Source: Chionoecetes opilio (lineage: Eukaryota; Arthropoda; Malacostraca; Decapoda; Majidae). Taken from it: a stretch of DNA of 64,000 bases. Within the stretch, counting starts at the first letter, position 1. Every line of letters begins with the position of its first letter. Position numbers and translations under genes: made by a program. Below the pieces are notes generated by a model. It saw nothing but the letters and a program-made list of their open reading frames with translations, was not told the origin of the DNA and searched no databases. Below, piece after piece: positions 43,190 through 55,559 of this stretch. Location of the stretch: contig JACEEZ010025380.1 of the NCBI GenBank assembly GCA_016584305.1, forward strand, positions 84,501 to 148,500, written 5' to 3'.

Positions 43190-43600
43190 CTGGAGATGGT
43201 GAAAGATAGGAACCATGATCAAAGATATTATTGTTATTATTATTATATTAGTATTAGTATTTAACTGCATGTGTCTGTCTAACATTGCCACCTTTCTTCA
43301 CTCCCTGTCACTTACATGTAGGAGCCTATTGACATATTGACAGGGTATAAAATAAGGATGAACGAGACACTTTACTCCTTATTCCTATTTTACTTTATAC
43401 TTTACTGATACTTTATTCCTTGCTAGTTTCTCCAGTAAAGGCGAAACTATAGTTTATAAAGGGGTATCACACGGGGCTAATAAGGAATAAAAGTACTCGC
43501 CTCACAGCTCGGGGTCTCCTCACCTCTTTTTTACATTAGTATTATTATTCAAATGCATGTGTCTGTCTAAATTCCCACTTTCTTCCTCCCTGTCACTTAC

Positions 43601-43652
43601 CTGTAGGAGTTCCCGATGTCATCCTGGTTTTTGTTCAGAAAAACCTCATGGC
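43601..43652 (-). CDS. 52-nt exon of the same unidentified gene
   Basis: Acceptor CTCCTTTTTCAG, coding GHEVFLNKNQDDIGNSYR with a split first codon, donor TACAG|GTAAGTG. Its opening phase exactly completes the codon left by the exon at 47495-47638. A degenerate echo of its donor region (CTACATGTAAGTGACAGGGA on the minus strand) lies at 43301-43330. Confidence 0.6.
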
Positions 43653-43986
43653 CTGAAAAAGGAGAAAAGGGACAATGAGGCTTATTAATATACGGCCTTT
43701 ATTATTAAATGTGGGAAAAATTAAAGCTATTATTATTTATTATTTAAATTTGAAATACTCTTACAGTCAGTGGCGTCACAGGAAAAAAAATTTTTGGGGG
43801 GGGCTTTAGCCCCGGGGTGGTGATGGGCGAGCGCAGCGAGCCTTTTCCAGCTGGGGGGTCGGGGGGTAATTTTTGAAAATTAATCAGTTCCAGGGTAATT
43901 TTGAGGCCCAAAAAGAGAGAAGAAAGTGGAATAAGCTTTAATTACATGACACATAAATTAATAGAGTTTTCCAATGCATCATACCA

Positions 43987-44457
43987 TCTATAATAAATAA
44001 AAGCGAAAGTGTGTGTGTGTGTGTGTCTGTCTGTCCGCGATAGGTGCCCGCCCCTGTGGCGGAATCCCCTCATGTGGCACATTTTTGGGAACCGGGTCGA
44101 CCAGGGAAGGTTTTAAGCCCACTTAGGGAAGTTTCCGATCACTTTTTTTTTTTTTTTTTTTAGCAGCCTATTTGCGAGAATTGTGAAAAAAAAAGTGGGT
44201 TTGCGAGAATTGAGGAAACCTGATGTAGGGTGTTTGGGTAATGGGTGAGTGAATGGGTGGGGTGATGGGTAATGGGTTTGTGGGGTGACGGGTGAGTGAA
44301 GGGTGGGGGGGTGATGGGGTGATGGACAAAGGGATGGAGTGAGGGACAAAGTTTTGGTGGGCGAAGGCCCACCAAAAACAGGTAAGTGGGGCCGAAGGCC
44401 CACCAATAGCCTCGCAGGAGCTAGCCAAAAAGTCCGCGGAGGGCGGTTTGCGGCTAG
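43987..44457 (+). mobile_element. Helitron-like non-autonomous element, copy 2
   Basis: Inserted between A and T: starts TCTATAATAAATAAAAGCGA, ends GGAGGGCGGTTTGCGGCTAG. The 5' TC, 3' CTAG, GC-rich CCGC/GCGG near the end and lack of TIR or target duplication are Helitron traits. Shares its body with 24902-25595. 471 bp. Confidence 0.65.
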
Positions 44458-44759
44458 TATTAACTAAATTTGATAATTTGAAAGAAAATTTTTATTGTTT
44501 TTTACAAAATAATAAAATTGCCATTTTTCTCTCTCCACTAACAAACACAAAGGAATTGCACAATGTATGTTTTGGTTGTTTTCAGTAAGGTTTTATTTGA
44601 TAATGAAAAAAATATATAAATATAAACTTACAATATATTCAAGGTATTTCTCAAATTGCACAAAAACAGGTACATGGGTTTACTGTAGTTAAACAGAATA
44701 AAGTACATGATCATGATAAAGTAACAAAAGCCGATTTTAACTGCCTCCCACTGCCTTAA

Positions 44760-45440
44760 CCTGCATACCACTGTGTTAACCTGCCTCCCGCCCTGTGTTA
44801 CCCTGCCTCCCTTCCTTTTGTTACCCGGCCTCCCACTGCCTTCCCTGGATCCCACTCCCTCCCATCCTGTGTTAACCTGCCTCCCGTCTGTGTTACCCTG
44901 CCACCCACTGCCTTACCTGGCTCCCACTGCCTTAACCTGCCTACCGTCCTGTTTTAAACTTGCCTCCCGTCCTGTTTTACCCTGCCACCCACTGCCTTAA
45001 CCTGCCCCCACTGTACGTGTTAACCTGCCTCCCGTCCTGTTTTACCTCCCTCCCACTGCCTTACCCTGGCCCCCACTCCCTTTTACCTGCCTACCACTTT
45101 TGTTAACATGCTCCCGTCCTGTGTTGCCCTGCCTCCCACTGCCTTACCCTGGCTCCCACTGCCTTTACCTGCCTGCCACTGTGTTAACATGCCTCCCGTC
45201 CTGTGTTACCTGCCTCCACTGCTTACCCTGGCTCCCACTGCCTTAACCTGCTTACCACTGTGTTAACCTGCCCCCCGTCCTGTGTTACCCTGCCACCCAC
45301 TGCCAAAACCCTGGCTCCACTGCCTCCCGTCCTGTGTTACCCTGCCACCCACTGCCTTAACCTGCCTCCACTGTGTTAACCTGCCTCCTTTCCTGTGTTA
45401 CCCTGCCTCCCACTGCCTTACCCTGGCTCCCACTGCCTTA
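44760..45440. repeat. minisatellite of CCTGCCTCCCACTGCCTTA / TGTGTTAACCTG units
   Basis: Alternating ~18-20-bp units (CTGCCTCCCGTCCTGTGTTA, CCCTGGCTCCCACTGCCTTA) repeated about 35 times inside the hAT. Plus-strand Leu/Pro ORFs are repeat translations. Confidence 0.9.
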
Positions 45441-45599
45441 TCCACTACAGCACCAGGACGAGGGTACAGTGGTATGTACTGCAGGACTGTGTGATGATCG
45501 AAAACCCTGGTGCTTAAGGGGTTAATCCCTGACCACTTATGGTCTTACGTTAAGTAAGAGTTTGGGGCAACTGCCCTTTGGGGGATTCTCCCGAGTTTG

Positions 45600-46950
45600 A
45601 TTGTGACAGTATTGGAAAGAGAGGCAAATTTTCAACTACTACATCAAATCGAGTGAATCCACCACACTTTTTCAATTGAAATTGTACCTAGACTGGTCAG
45701 CCGTTCTGACCATGTTGCCCTGAGGTACGTTTTGACAAGCTTCAGTACAGAGAATGATCGTTCACATTTAGCATTACTGACAGGGACAGTGAGAGCCAAA
45801 TGCCCTTAAAGTCCAGAGTGGGGTGAAACATTGCTTAGAGGCTTTAGTTTGTTAAAGCACCAGAGATGGATTTTCCATCGTTTAATGTTTTCTGAGCAAC
45901 AAGAACTTCTGCATGGAGGGCTCTCATTTTCAATGCCTATTGGTCAGCAAGATATTTCAAATAATTTTATTTAGAAAGTTCGGGGACGAAGGATGACAAG
46001 CAGATACACCAAGTAGAATGCTCTTTGGGTTTATCAAACCCGTGCCCAAATTCAACGAGTACCTTGTCTAGGATGGATAGTAAAGACATCTTTTACAGTG
46101 AGATTTAGGGTCTTCATCTCTCTCAGAGGTGTCTCGTTTGGCCTATGGTTTCAGTTACAATGGATCCTAACAACCGGGGACGATGGCTTCCTTTGCCTTC
46201 TTGAAATTGAAGGTTGCTGCTGAGCTACAGTTATGTTTCTTCCTGCAGCAAATTTAACTGCCTTTTCCCAAATGGTATTGAAATGGTCATCTGAAGTTCT
46301 TCTATCTTTTAGAACTTTATTGTTTCTGTGCCATGTTAACTGCTGCAGCAAGATCCATATCCTCACTCTGCCAAACTTTGAAAGTGGGGTGTAATGTCAA
46401 AAATTTCAGTGAAATTAAACAGTAAGAAAACAATCTCAAATTTATTTAAAGATTGCTGAAGTCCATAAGCTAAGGCTTCTCTTTACCAGAGCGTCCATGG
46501 ATAGACAAATCTTTTAAGAGTTTCTGTCAGGATCTATACCGTTTGAAAATTGCCTTAAGGGCATTATGGTGTATTCCCATTTGTGCTGGCACACTTTGGG
46601 AAGCTCAAAAACTGCAAATTTTTGTCCCTTTTGGGAAATCTAGAAAGATGTTATGGCGTAAGGTTGAAACTACGGATGAAGTTTATCAGGCCTGAAAACA
46701 AGTTAAAAAAACTCGGCACCTTGGTAAGCAACCAGCGTGTGGGTTATCACCAGCTGTAATCTGTGAGTAGAGCAAGGGACATAAAAAAAAATGGATTTTT
46801 TGGGTGATTCTCTAATCAGTGCCTGCACACCACTTATTCTGCCACTCATTACTGATGCACTATATAACACTGCGCTATCATTTACTGATATTTAATTCTA
46901 GCTCCCCAAGTTTCTCCCAACCAAAGCAGTAGCCAGAGAATCAGCTTTTG
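45600..46950 (-). pseudogene. hAT transposase remnant, ZMYM1-like
   Basis: A minus-strand frame near 45690-45800 reads TVPVSNAKCERSFSVLKLVK then TYLRATWSERLTSL, the hAT C-terminal dimerisation block. Upstream, 46151-46366 reads KVLKDRRTSDDHFNTIWEKA and SRRQRKPSS, the preceding conserved region of the same transposase type. Stops and shifts separate the pieces, and the catalytic core further upstream is unreadable. It is distinct from the 8277-10717 transposase. Confidence 0.75.
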
Positions 46951-47494
46951 GGTTTTTAAGAGGTAACGGAGGTTCTATAGAATTCTCTATAATAGAATAT
47001 ACTTAGTAATTTCAAGGTTTTTTAGCAAACATATTTCAACATTTACATGAAACATCAAACCAATTTTTCTATAAAAGTGTGAAAAATAAGGTTTTGCTTG
47101 GCATGGAAAATTGGATAAATATTCCTTTTTATTGTTTTTTGGGGGCAGGTATAGCAGCAATTTTGGGGGGGCTGAGTCCTTTGGGTTGGGGGGGCTAAGT
47201 CCCCCTTAGCCCCCCGCGGTTGGGCGCCCCTGCTTACAGTTGATGAGGATGGTTTTATTTCCCAAAAGTTACACTTAAGAGCACCCGTAGAGTAAAGATT
47301 AACGGATACGAGGATACGGGCCCCTCAACACACAAGGGGCAAGAGAGATTATAGTTTAAGGCCGCAACTGCGGGGTTATTGACGCCTGTACTACAAGGGG
47401 CAAGGCAAGATCAACGACCACCTTTTACAAATCCTTCCCATTAAAAGTCAATTGATGTAGGGGCAAGGCCAGGCAAGGTCCGCAAAACACTCAC

Positions 47495-47638
47495 CTGCAA
47501 CACCGCGGTCGTTTTTGGCGTCCCTGTTCCCCTCATGGTGCACCACCCGGGCGTACAGGTCCTGGCGACACTCATGATTTGCGGCAGCATCCTCAGGATG
47601 ACCGGACCCCACGTGGTCACGACGGCAACGGCACTCAT
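47495..47638 (-). CDS. 144-nt exon of the same unidentified gene
   Basis: Acceptor GTGGCTTACAG and donor GCAG|GTGAGT frame a sequence open in two frames. The frame that joins the next exon reads DECRCRRDHVGSGHPEDAA, NHECRQDLYARVVHHEGN, RDAKNDRGVAG. The alternative frame starts with ATG (MSAVAVVTTWGPVILRM) but does not continue into the next exon. The intron to the next exon contains the whole 43768-47232 hAT. Confidence 0.6.
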
Positions 47639-47835
47639 CTGTAAGCCACGGGGGGGGAGGGGGGGGATTACTTGAGGGGATTACCATAAGGGAGTATATA
47701 CAGTCGACCCTCGATTTAACGGACTAAAAGGGGGGAGAAGTGGTCTGTTAAAGCCGATTGTCCGTTAGTGCGAGGGTATTTTCCCAAGGGTGTGAAAATG
47801 TACTATAATATTAGAGATTGTTATGAGATTACTTA

Positions 47836-47907
47836 AGAACATAAGAATATAAGAAAATAAAAGAAGCTACAAGAGGCCGTGAGAACTATACAAGGGAGTT
47901 CCTGTTT
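47836..47907. repeat. dispersed GAAGCTACAAGAGGCC repeat
   Basis: AAGAACATAAGAATATAAGA then AAGCTACAAGAGGCCGTGAG, as at 28776. Confidence 0.7.
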
Positions 47908-48955
47908 AAGGGATTACTATTATGGTTTACTTGAGGGATTACTATTATGGTTTACTTGGGGGATTACTATTATGGATTACTTGAGGCATTACCATAAGGG
48001 ACAACTTGAGGGATTACTATAAGAGATTACCATAAGGGACAACTTGAGGGATTACTATAAGAGATTACCATAAGGGACAACTTGAGGGATTACCGTAAGG
48101 GATTACTATATGGGACAACTTGAGGGATTACTATAAGGGATTACTTGAGGGATTACCATAAGGGACTAGACTTGAGGGATTACTATAAGAGATTACTTGA
48201 AGGATTACTGAGGGATTACCATAAGGGATTACTACTATAAGGGACTACTGAGGGATTACTTGAGGGATTACCATCAGAGATTACTTGAGGGTTTACTATA
48301 AGGGACTACTTGAGGGATTACTACTATAAGGGACTACTTGAGGGATTACTCTAAGGATTACTTGAGGGATTACCATAAGGATTACTATAAGGGATTACTT
48401 GAGGGATTACTATAAGGGATTACCATAAGGGATTACTTGAGGGATTACTATAAGAGATTACTTGAGGGATTACCATAAGGGATTACTTGAGGGATTACCA
48501 TTAGGGATTACCATAAGGGATTACTTTGAGGGTTTACTATAAGGGACTACTTGAGGGATTACTACTATAAGGGACTACTTGAGGGATTACTCTAAGGGAT
48601 TACTTGAGGGATTACCATAAGGGATTACTATAAGGGATTACTTGAGGGATTACTATAAGGGATTACCATAAGGGATTACTTGAGGGATTACTATAAGAGA
48701 TTACTTGAGGGATTACCATAAGGAATTACTTGAGGGATAACTATAAGGGATTACTGAGGGATTACCATAAAGGATTACTGTGGGATTACTGAGGATTACC
48801 ATAAGGGTTACTGAGGGATACTACTATAAGGGACTACTTGAGGGTTTACCATAAGGGATTACTGATAGATTACCATAAGGGATTACTATAAGGGATTACT
48901 ATAAGGGATTACTATAAGGGATTACTGAGGGATTACCATAAGGGATTACTTATTC
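47908..48955. repeat. minisatellite of GGGATTACTTGAGGGATTACCATAA
   Basis: Dozens of units alternating GGGATTACTTGA with GGGATTACCATAA / GGGATTACTATAA, in higher-order blocks of about 150-200 bp. Continues at 49633-49860 beyond a SINE. Confidence 0.95.
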
Positions 48956-48956
48956 G

Positions 48957-49598
48957 GATTTGGGGAGGCGGTAGCGGAGTGGTTAGCGTCTCCGACTGGC
49001 GTTCTCGGTGACCCGAGTTCGATCCCCGAAGAAACCCAAACCTTTCTGCACCGTCGAGTGGCCTAAGAACACCTACATGCCTGCCCATTAACTCTATCTT
49101 CGATTGCGAGTGCATCGGAGGACACAGGCAAGGGCGTAGCCAGGAAAAATAATTGGGGGGGGGCCACCTCCCAATGATGGTTGAGGGGTGGGTGCCTTAT
49201 CAGCTGGGGGTCTGGGAGGCGCTGTAAGCCCCCCAGAGAATTTTTTTGAAGATATGACTTAATTGGGGGCATATTGAGCCCTATGGGGGGCCATTTATTG
49301 GTTCTTTGCATGATATTCAATATAGTAAAATTGATGAAATTATACCCTACTCCTACAGTAGTGTGTTGAATTGGGGGGGGCCATGGCCCCATTGGCCCCC
49401 CTCTGGCTACGCCCTTGGACACAGGGGGGCGGCATGAGCCTCTAATCACAGGCGTCACTATAAGAATCCTGCCTGCGCCACCATGGGCGAGGACCAACCA
49501 TCACAGCCCTCAAGTGAACCTCCAGAGCCTACCATCCGAGCCCTGGGTCACCACTGCCTACAGGCGCTATAGGCACAAATGTAAAAAAAAAAAAATAG

Positions 49599-49632
<34 letters not shown>
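48957..49632 (+). mobile_element. second tRNA-derived SINE family, split by a MITE
   Basis: The head GCGGTAGCGGAGTGGTTAGC (A box) and GAGTTCGATCCCC (B box) form a tRNA-like promoter. The body resumes after 49425 (GGGGCGGCATGAGCCTCTAA) and ends in a long A tract at 49578-49630. It interrupts the minisatellite, so it inserted after that array expanded. Confidence 0.85.
49129..49417. mobile_element. 289-bp hAT MITE derived from the 6719-11657 hAT
   Basis: TIRs CAAGGGCGTAGCCAG and CTGGCTACGCCCTTG, flanked by identical GACACAGG at 49121-49128 and 49418-49425. Its left ~200 bp is the reverse complement of the last ~200 bp of the 4.9-kb hAT (CCTCCCAATGATGGTTGAGG, GGGAGGCGCTGTAA). The right end matches that hAT's left tip (GGGGCCATGGCC). 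The transposase is deleted. Confidence 0.93.
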
Positions 49633-49638
<6 letters not shown>

Positions 49639-49860
49639 GGGATTACCATAAGGGATTACTGAGGGATTACCGTAAGGGATTACTTGAGGGGTTACTTTAA
49701 AGGGGTTACTGATGGATTACTACTATAAGGGAATAACTTGAGGGGTTACTACTATAAGGGACTACTTGAGGATTACTAAAGGATTACTTGAGGGATTACT
49801 ATAAGGGATTACCATAAAGGACAACTTGAGACATTACTATATGGGATTACTTGAAACATT
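49633..49860. repeat. continuation of the GGGATTACTTGA minisatellite
   Basis: Same units as 47908-48955, more degenerate. Confidence 0.92.
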
Positions 49861-49949
49861 GATTTGGCAGTCAATTTTTTACGGCCAAGGGAAAATTTAA
49901 ATTAACTTTTTGCTTAAATTTAGTCGAAAAAATCTACACGTCCCGGCAA

Positions 49950-51700
49950 TCCTGTTGCCTGGATAATACACGTATCCAAGCTCTTAATACACGTCAAAAA
50001 AACACGTCTTGTGACTGGACAATACACGTATCCAAGCTCTTAATACACGTCAGAAACACGTCTTGTGGCTGGACCAATACACTATCCAAGCTCTTAATAC
50101 ACGTCAAAAACACGTCTTTGACTGACAATCACGTATCCAAGCTCTTAATACCCCGTCAAAAACACGTCTTGTGGCTGGACAAACACGTATCCCAAACTCT
50201 TAATACACGTCAAAAACACTCTTGTGACTGGAAAACCGTATCCAAACTCTTAATACACGTCAAAAACAGTCTAGTGGCGGACAATACAGTATCCAAAGCT
50301 CTTAATACACGTCAAAAACACGTCTTGTGACGGGGACAATACACGTATCCAAGCTCTTAATTTAACTCAAAAAACACGTCTAGTGGCTGGACAATACACG
50401 TATCCAAGCTCTTTAATACACGTCAAAAAACGTCTTTGTGGCTGGACAATACACGATCCAAGCTCTTAAACACGTCAAAAACACATCTGTGACTGGACAA
50501 TACACTTATCCAAGCTCTTAATACACGTCAAAAACACGTCTTGTGGCTGGACAATACACGTATCCTAGCTCTTAATACACGTAAAAAAAACACGTCTTGT
50601 GGGCTGGACAATACACGTATCCAAGCTCTTAATACACGTCAAAAACACGTCTTGTGACTGGACAATACACTATCCAAGCTCTTAATACACGTCAAAAACA
50701 CGTCTTGTGCTGGACAATACACGTATCCAAGCTCTTAATACACGTCAAAAACACGTCTTGTGACTGGACAATACACTTATCCAAGCTCTTAATAACGTCT
50801 AGTGGCTGGACAATACACGTATCCAAGCTCTTAATACACGTCAAAAAACAGTCTTGTGGCTGGACAATACACGTATCCAAGCTCTTAATACACTCAAAAA
50901 CACGTCTTGGGGCTGGACAATACACGTATCCAAGCTCTTAATACACGTCAAAAACACGTCTTGTGGCGGGGACAATACACTAATCCAAGCTTTTAAATTT
51001 ACACGTAAAAAACACGTCTAGTGGCTGGACAATACACTTATCCAAGCTTTTAAATACACGTCAAAAAACGTCTTGTGGTGGACAATACACGTACCCAAGC
51101 TTTTAATACACGTAAAAAAACACGCCCCTTTTTGTGGCGGACAATACAGTATCCAACTCTTAATACCCCGTAAAAAACACTTTGGGGCTGGACAATACAC
51201 GTATTCCAAGCTCTTAATACACGTCAAAAACACGTTTTGTGGCTGGACAAACACGTATCAAGCTTTTATAAATTTAAAAAAACCTATGGCTGACCACTTC
51301 AGCTCTTAATACAGTAAAAAACACGTCTGTGGCTGGACAATACACGTATCCAAGCTCTTAATACACGTCAAAAAACGTCTTGGTGGGACAATACACTACC
51401 CAAAGCTCTTATACACGTCAAAAACACGTCTGTGGGCTGGAAAATACACGTATCCAAGCTCTTAATACACGTCAAAAAACGTCTAGTGGCTGGACAATAC
51501 ACGTATCCAAGCTCTTAATACACGTCAAAAAACACGTCTAGTGGCTGGAAATACACGTATCCAAGCTTTTAAATACACGTCAAAACACGTCTAGTGGCGG
51601 GACAATACACGTATCCGGGGCTGTTTATACACATCAAAAGCACGTCCTGGAAAACCGTGTAGCCTTGACAATACACGTGACGTATCCAAGCTCATAATAC
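49950..51700. repeat. 54-bp minisatellite, about 32 copies
   Basis: Unit GGCTGGACAATACACGTATC, CAAGCTCTTAATACACGTCA, AAAACACGTCTTGT. Units differ mostly by one-base deletions. ORFs such as those at 50118, 50654 and 51073 are repeat translations. Confidence 0.95.
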
Positions 51701-51955
51701 ACGTCCAATTTCCCGTTCACGACAGCAATTACTGCGTAGCTGCTGCGTTTCCCCCTCATTACTTCCTCTAACACATTGACACACCCACACAGACAACCAA
51801 CACTTGTTGTGGTGGCATGATGTGACCCCACTATATTACATACCTACTGAATTAACTTTTGACCATAGTAGGGCAACTTGTAACTATTATTAATTTACAA
51901 GATATTCCAGAAAAATATGAAGTAAATTCCAGAAGATTTGAAGTAATTACAGTAA

Positions 51956-51957
<2 letters not shown>

Positions 51958-51988
<31 letters not shown>

Positions 51989-51999
51989 CACACACACAC
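51958..51999. repeat. (CA)n microsatellite
   Basis: Interrupted CA run (ACAGACAAACAC in the middle). Confidence 0.95.
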
Positions 52000-52013
52000 C
52001 CGGGAAAATATTA

Positions 52014-52300
52014 CCGTCCGTGTGGCTCAGTTAATTAGGGCGCCCGGCATCATTCTGTGGTCCGGGGGTTTCGATTCCCGACCCCCGCTCAATTCCCAGG
52101 GATTTTTCCAATGTGAAATTCGGGCGGCCCCTGTCCCCCTTGAGCAAGGGGATGGGTTTTGTGTGGTATATGAGGTCCTAGCATTACCCAAAGATCGGTA
52201 ATAATGAGCTCCAAACTCCCACTGAGAGGGTGAAACTGGCGATCGCGAGCCAACTCGCGTGGACAAGACCATGGGTGAAAGACCAACGGTGCCCACTACA
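52014..52300 (+). mobile_element. third tRNA-derived SINE family
   Basis: GTGTGGCTCAGTTAATTAGG (A box) and GGTTTCGATTCCC (B box) with a matched CCGGGGG/CCCCCG stem give a tRNA-like head. The body continues through GAGCCAACTCGCGTGGACAA to ACTACACTAC-type tail repeats. The 89-aa minus-strand ORF over it is not a gene. Confidence 0.75.
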
Positions 52301-52309
52301 CTACTACAA

Positions 52310-53850
52310 ATTTCACTACACTACATACACTAACGGCACACACACTGCCCATTACTATAACTTACCTTTTACTGCAAATTAAATATCACACAATTCTGCA
52401 ATACTTGTGAAAGGATGGAGATATGAAATTTATTATAATGGCATGCAGGTCCCTTCCCCTCCACCTCTCCCACTGCTCCCGCCACTACCGAATGGCAACT
52501 GTTTTTTTGCAAATGTGTTTGGGGCTCGGGTTTGTGAATTTTTTGTAGCCCACATGTCGTACCGACCCACCAAAATTTCGTATTTTCAATGATACGTACA
52601 ACTTTAGCTAAAATAATTAGTCAAAATAACTATATACATCTTTAAATTCAGATTCCACTTTTTAAAAATTTTTTCTTTTCACCAAAATATAAAATATATC
52701 CAATCATACAAAAAATTCCATGTTAATTTATTTTTTCCAAAATAAATGAAAAAATAAAACTAGAATAAATACAGAACAATATAATGAATCAAAAGAAGCT
52801 GACCTCTAAAAACTCTACGTAGCTATCACCCCAAAAAGAAATCCGTTCCTCCTCTTTTTATTCTTTTATCCCCGTGTCAGCTGGCGCTTATAATGATAGT
52901 TGCAGTTTTCTTTGATTTTCATATATGGTAGGGTGAAAGTAACACAATCTCCCTTTTCCCTTACACACTGGTGCTGGAAAAAAACCAAGTAGGTTTTCCC
53001 GTTAAAGTAGTTTTTTTACCTTTGTCTGGTAAGATTAATCTTGCTAAAACCCTCCCACAATCTGCTTTCTAATGCGGCAAGCAAGGGGCCCAAAATCCAT
53101 GTCATGCAAAGGACCAAAAAAGTCAAACCAAAAACTCACCTCTTTCCGCGCGGGGATTTGACAGCGACGATTTGTTTTGTTTTTTAATGAAAATTTTTGT
53201 AGCTTTATAATGTAATTAATTTTGGTCACTATCGATTTCGGTACGTTTTCTAAACCATGATCGACATGTACGGATAGTAAATATCGTACAAGTACGATAA
53301 ATCATACAGTTCACAACCCTGTCGGCACTTATTTGGGCCCGTGCGCCGCAGGGGCGGTGGGGACCCCGTCTCCCCCCTCCCCCGTGCCTCCTGTGTGTTC
53401 TATAAGGGAGCAAACAGGAATCCCGGGGCGGTCCACATACAAAAAAAAAAAAACTTTTTGGTCCTTCAAATTTGGGGAAATATAATAGTACTGCTTTTTT
53501 CCCAATTTTTTCCTCCTTTTTTTACAAAAAATTTTTGCAGCACTTATACAAGGTAGTATCAGGGGTAAAATTGTGTGGCTGACGCACAAATTCGTTTATT
53601 TAGCATATTATTTATTATATGTGCAAAAAGTATTACCAAAACTAGAGAGGGAGAGAGAGAGAGAAGAGTTTCAGATTCAGATTCAGATTCAAACTTTTTT
53701 CAAATTAACTTTTGTAAAAAAGACTTTTTCATAACACTCTTATCGCGTATACAGTTATTATCTGATGATAAAATAAGTACATCGATATGAGTGACGAGTG
53801 GAGATTAGGCTATCAAAACCCCATATAGTCTATTCACTTAAGCTGGATTC
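52310..53850. other. no gene; low-complexity, AT-rich, uneven quality
   Basis: A short GA tract and TTCAGA hexamers near 53645-53692. Nothing else supported. Confidence 0.5.
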
Positions 53851-55559
53851 CGGGGCCCCATACTTAAAAGATTTGGATTCTTCTTAGACCGTGGTCTTAA
53901 ATATGGCGGCCGGCGCCAAAATCATTTCGAGGCATCCTAAACGCTAAGACTCGCCTAATTTCGGGGTTTTGCTAGGACAGGGTGTGAGGTGCCCTCGAGC
54001 AGGGCGGCGGCTAAGATCGTCCTAAGGACGTAAACATGGAGTGCTCCACCCACCCCTGAGAACTTTTCGTGATGGATAGAGTACTGGACGAATTTGTTGA
54101 TACATAACTAATCAAGCGATACCGCTTGGCCCGAGAAGGGATTATAATTGACAGACTAGGGGGAGATGTAAAAAAAGCAACACTAAAAAATACGGCCATA
54201 GTCATGACAAGTCACGAGTGTGTATTATTCACTCTTTGAGGTAGTCATTTTTTCTCCGCCTTGATATCAGTATCTGATACAATTAAAGTGCATCCTCCCC
54301 AAAAATTTGATGAAGAATGGTATCATGTTGAGAAAAAAGCGATTTAGGTGGGCTCACAAAAAATAAAATTTTAAAAATTGAAAAAGTCGTGATTTTTAAG
54401 CCAGGAACAATATCCAAACTCTATTTCCTTCCCACCCTTTAGTTTTGAAAATTTTCTTATTTGTTTTTTGAATCATCTTTTTAATATACCAAACCCCACC
54501 TCAAACCAAAATAACAGTTTTTGGTTGAAAGAACTAGATTTAGGTAGTAGGCCTATAGTTTCGCTTTATTTTTCAATTGGCCAGGGGAAGGAAATTGGGT
54601 TTAAAAGACCCAAAATGAAGAAACATATGAAAACGGTTGAATTGTCGGGCTCGGGATGACCAAAACCAAACTAAAATTTTCCCGCGGGAGTTGGGGGTGG
54701 GGTTGGGGGGTGGCCAACCCCCCGGAAAATCGCGAACCATCAATTTGTTTTTTTTAACCTAAAAACTCACATAACCAAACCCAAAATTCCCAAAGCTTAA
54801 CATACCTAAACCAAACCAACAAAACCTAAACTAACCTAACCTAATCGCTTTTGGTAAAAAATGGACGAGACTTTGCGGTGTTTCAGACACCGACTATTTT
54901 TTCCTGGTCTTCAATAGGTGCTTTTCTAATGGAGAAGTTTATTTGCGCAAGCCCAAAGTTAAAAAAAAAAAAATCTCACCGAATTTTATGTACCGTTTCC
55001 TTTAAAACACTTTTCCCATCAAAAAAAAGCACTTAAATTTGGCCCGGGAAAAATTAGTCAGGGTTTTATGGGTTTTTTAATGAAACCTAACCAAACCCTT
55101 TTAGGTTTTAATGAAACCCAAATAACCGGAAAATTTTAAAAAAACAAGGTCTCCACGCTAACCCGACACAAATGGGGCTCTCGTATTATATTACTGTTTT
55201 TTAAGACATTTGTTTTATTTTAAGAGTGCCGACCCTTATTTTGTCTACATGGCCGATAAAAATTTCAGCGATCCATAATGTTATTTATTTATTTTTTGGT
55301 TCGGGCCCCAGAAGAGCTCGTAGCCGAAACCCCGTGTGACAAACGGATATTTTTTGCCACCATACGGATTTTTTGGTAGCAAATCCAAAAGATGCCGGAA
55401 AAAGTGTCTGTGTGACACGGCCTTGGGTTTGGTTGGGGCGGGTCAGGTTGGGTTTGGTTAGGTTGGTTACATTAGGTTAGGTTAGGCACGCACAAGGGGC
55501 TCGAAGGGGGGTGCTAGGTTAGGTCTGTAGAGTTTGCCTTTAGAATAGGCCAACCCCAT

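Larger units (their letters stand above)
43768..47232 (-). mobile_element. third hAT transposon, 3.47 kb, perfect 8-bp duplication, intronic
   Basis: Tips CAGTGGCG (43768) and CGCCCCTG (ending 47232), flanked by identical CTTACAGT at 43760-43767 and 47233-47240. The transposase remnant is on the minus strand. A Helitron-like element (43987-44457) and a minisatellite (44760-45440) lie inside. The subterminal sequences are rich in GGGGGGGCT and AGCCCC runs. Confidence 0.88.

Noticed and set aside
44773..45494. Leu/Pro-rich secreted-looking ORFs
   Set aside because: Translations of the CTGCCTCCC minisatellite.
48961..49030. functional tRNA gene on the plus strand
   Set aside because: A and B boxes are present but the anticodon arm does not fold well and a SINE body with poly(A) follows.
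49950..51700. CRISPR-like regular array
   Set aside because: Units are contiguous and alike along their whole length with no unique spacers; the setting is eukaryotic.
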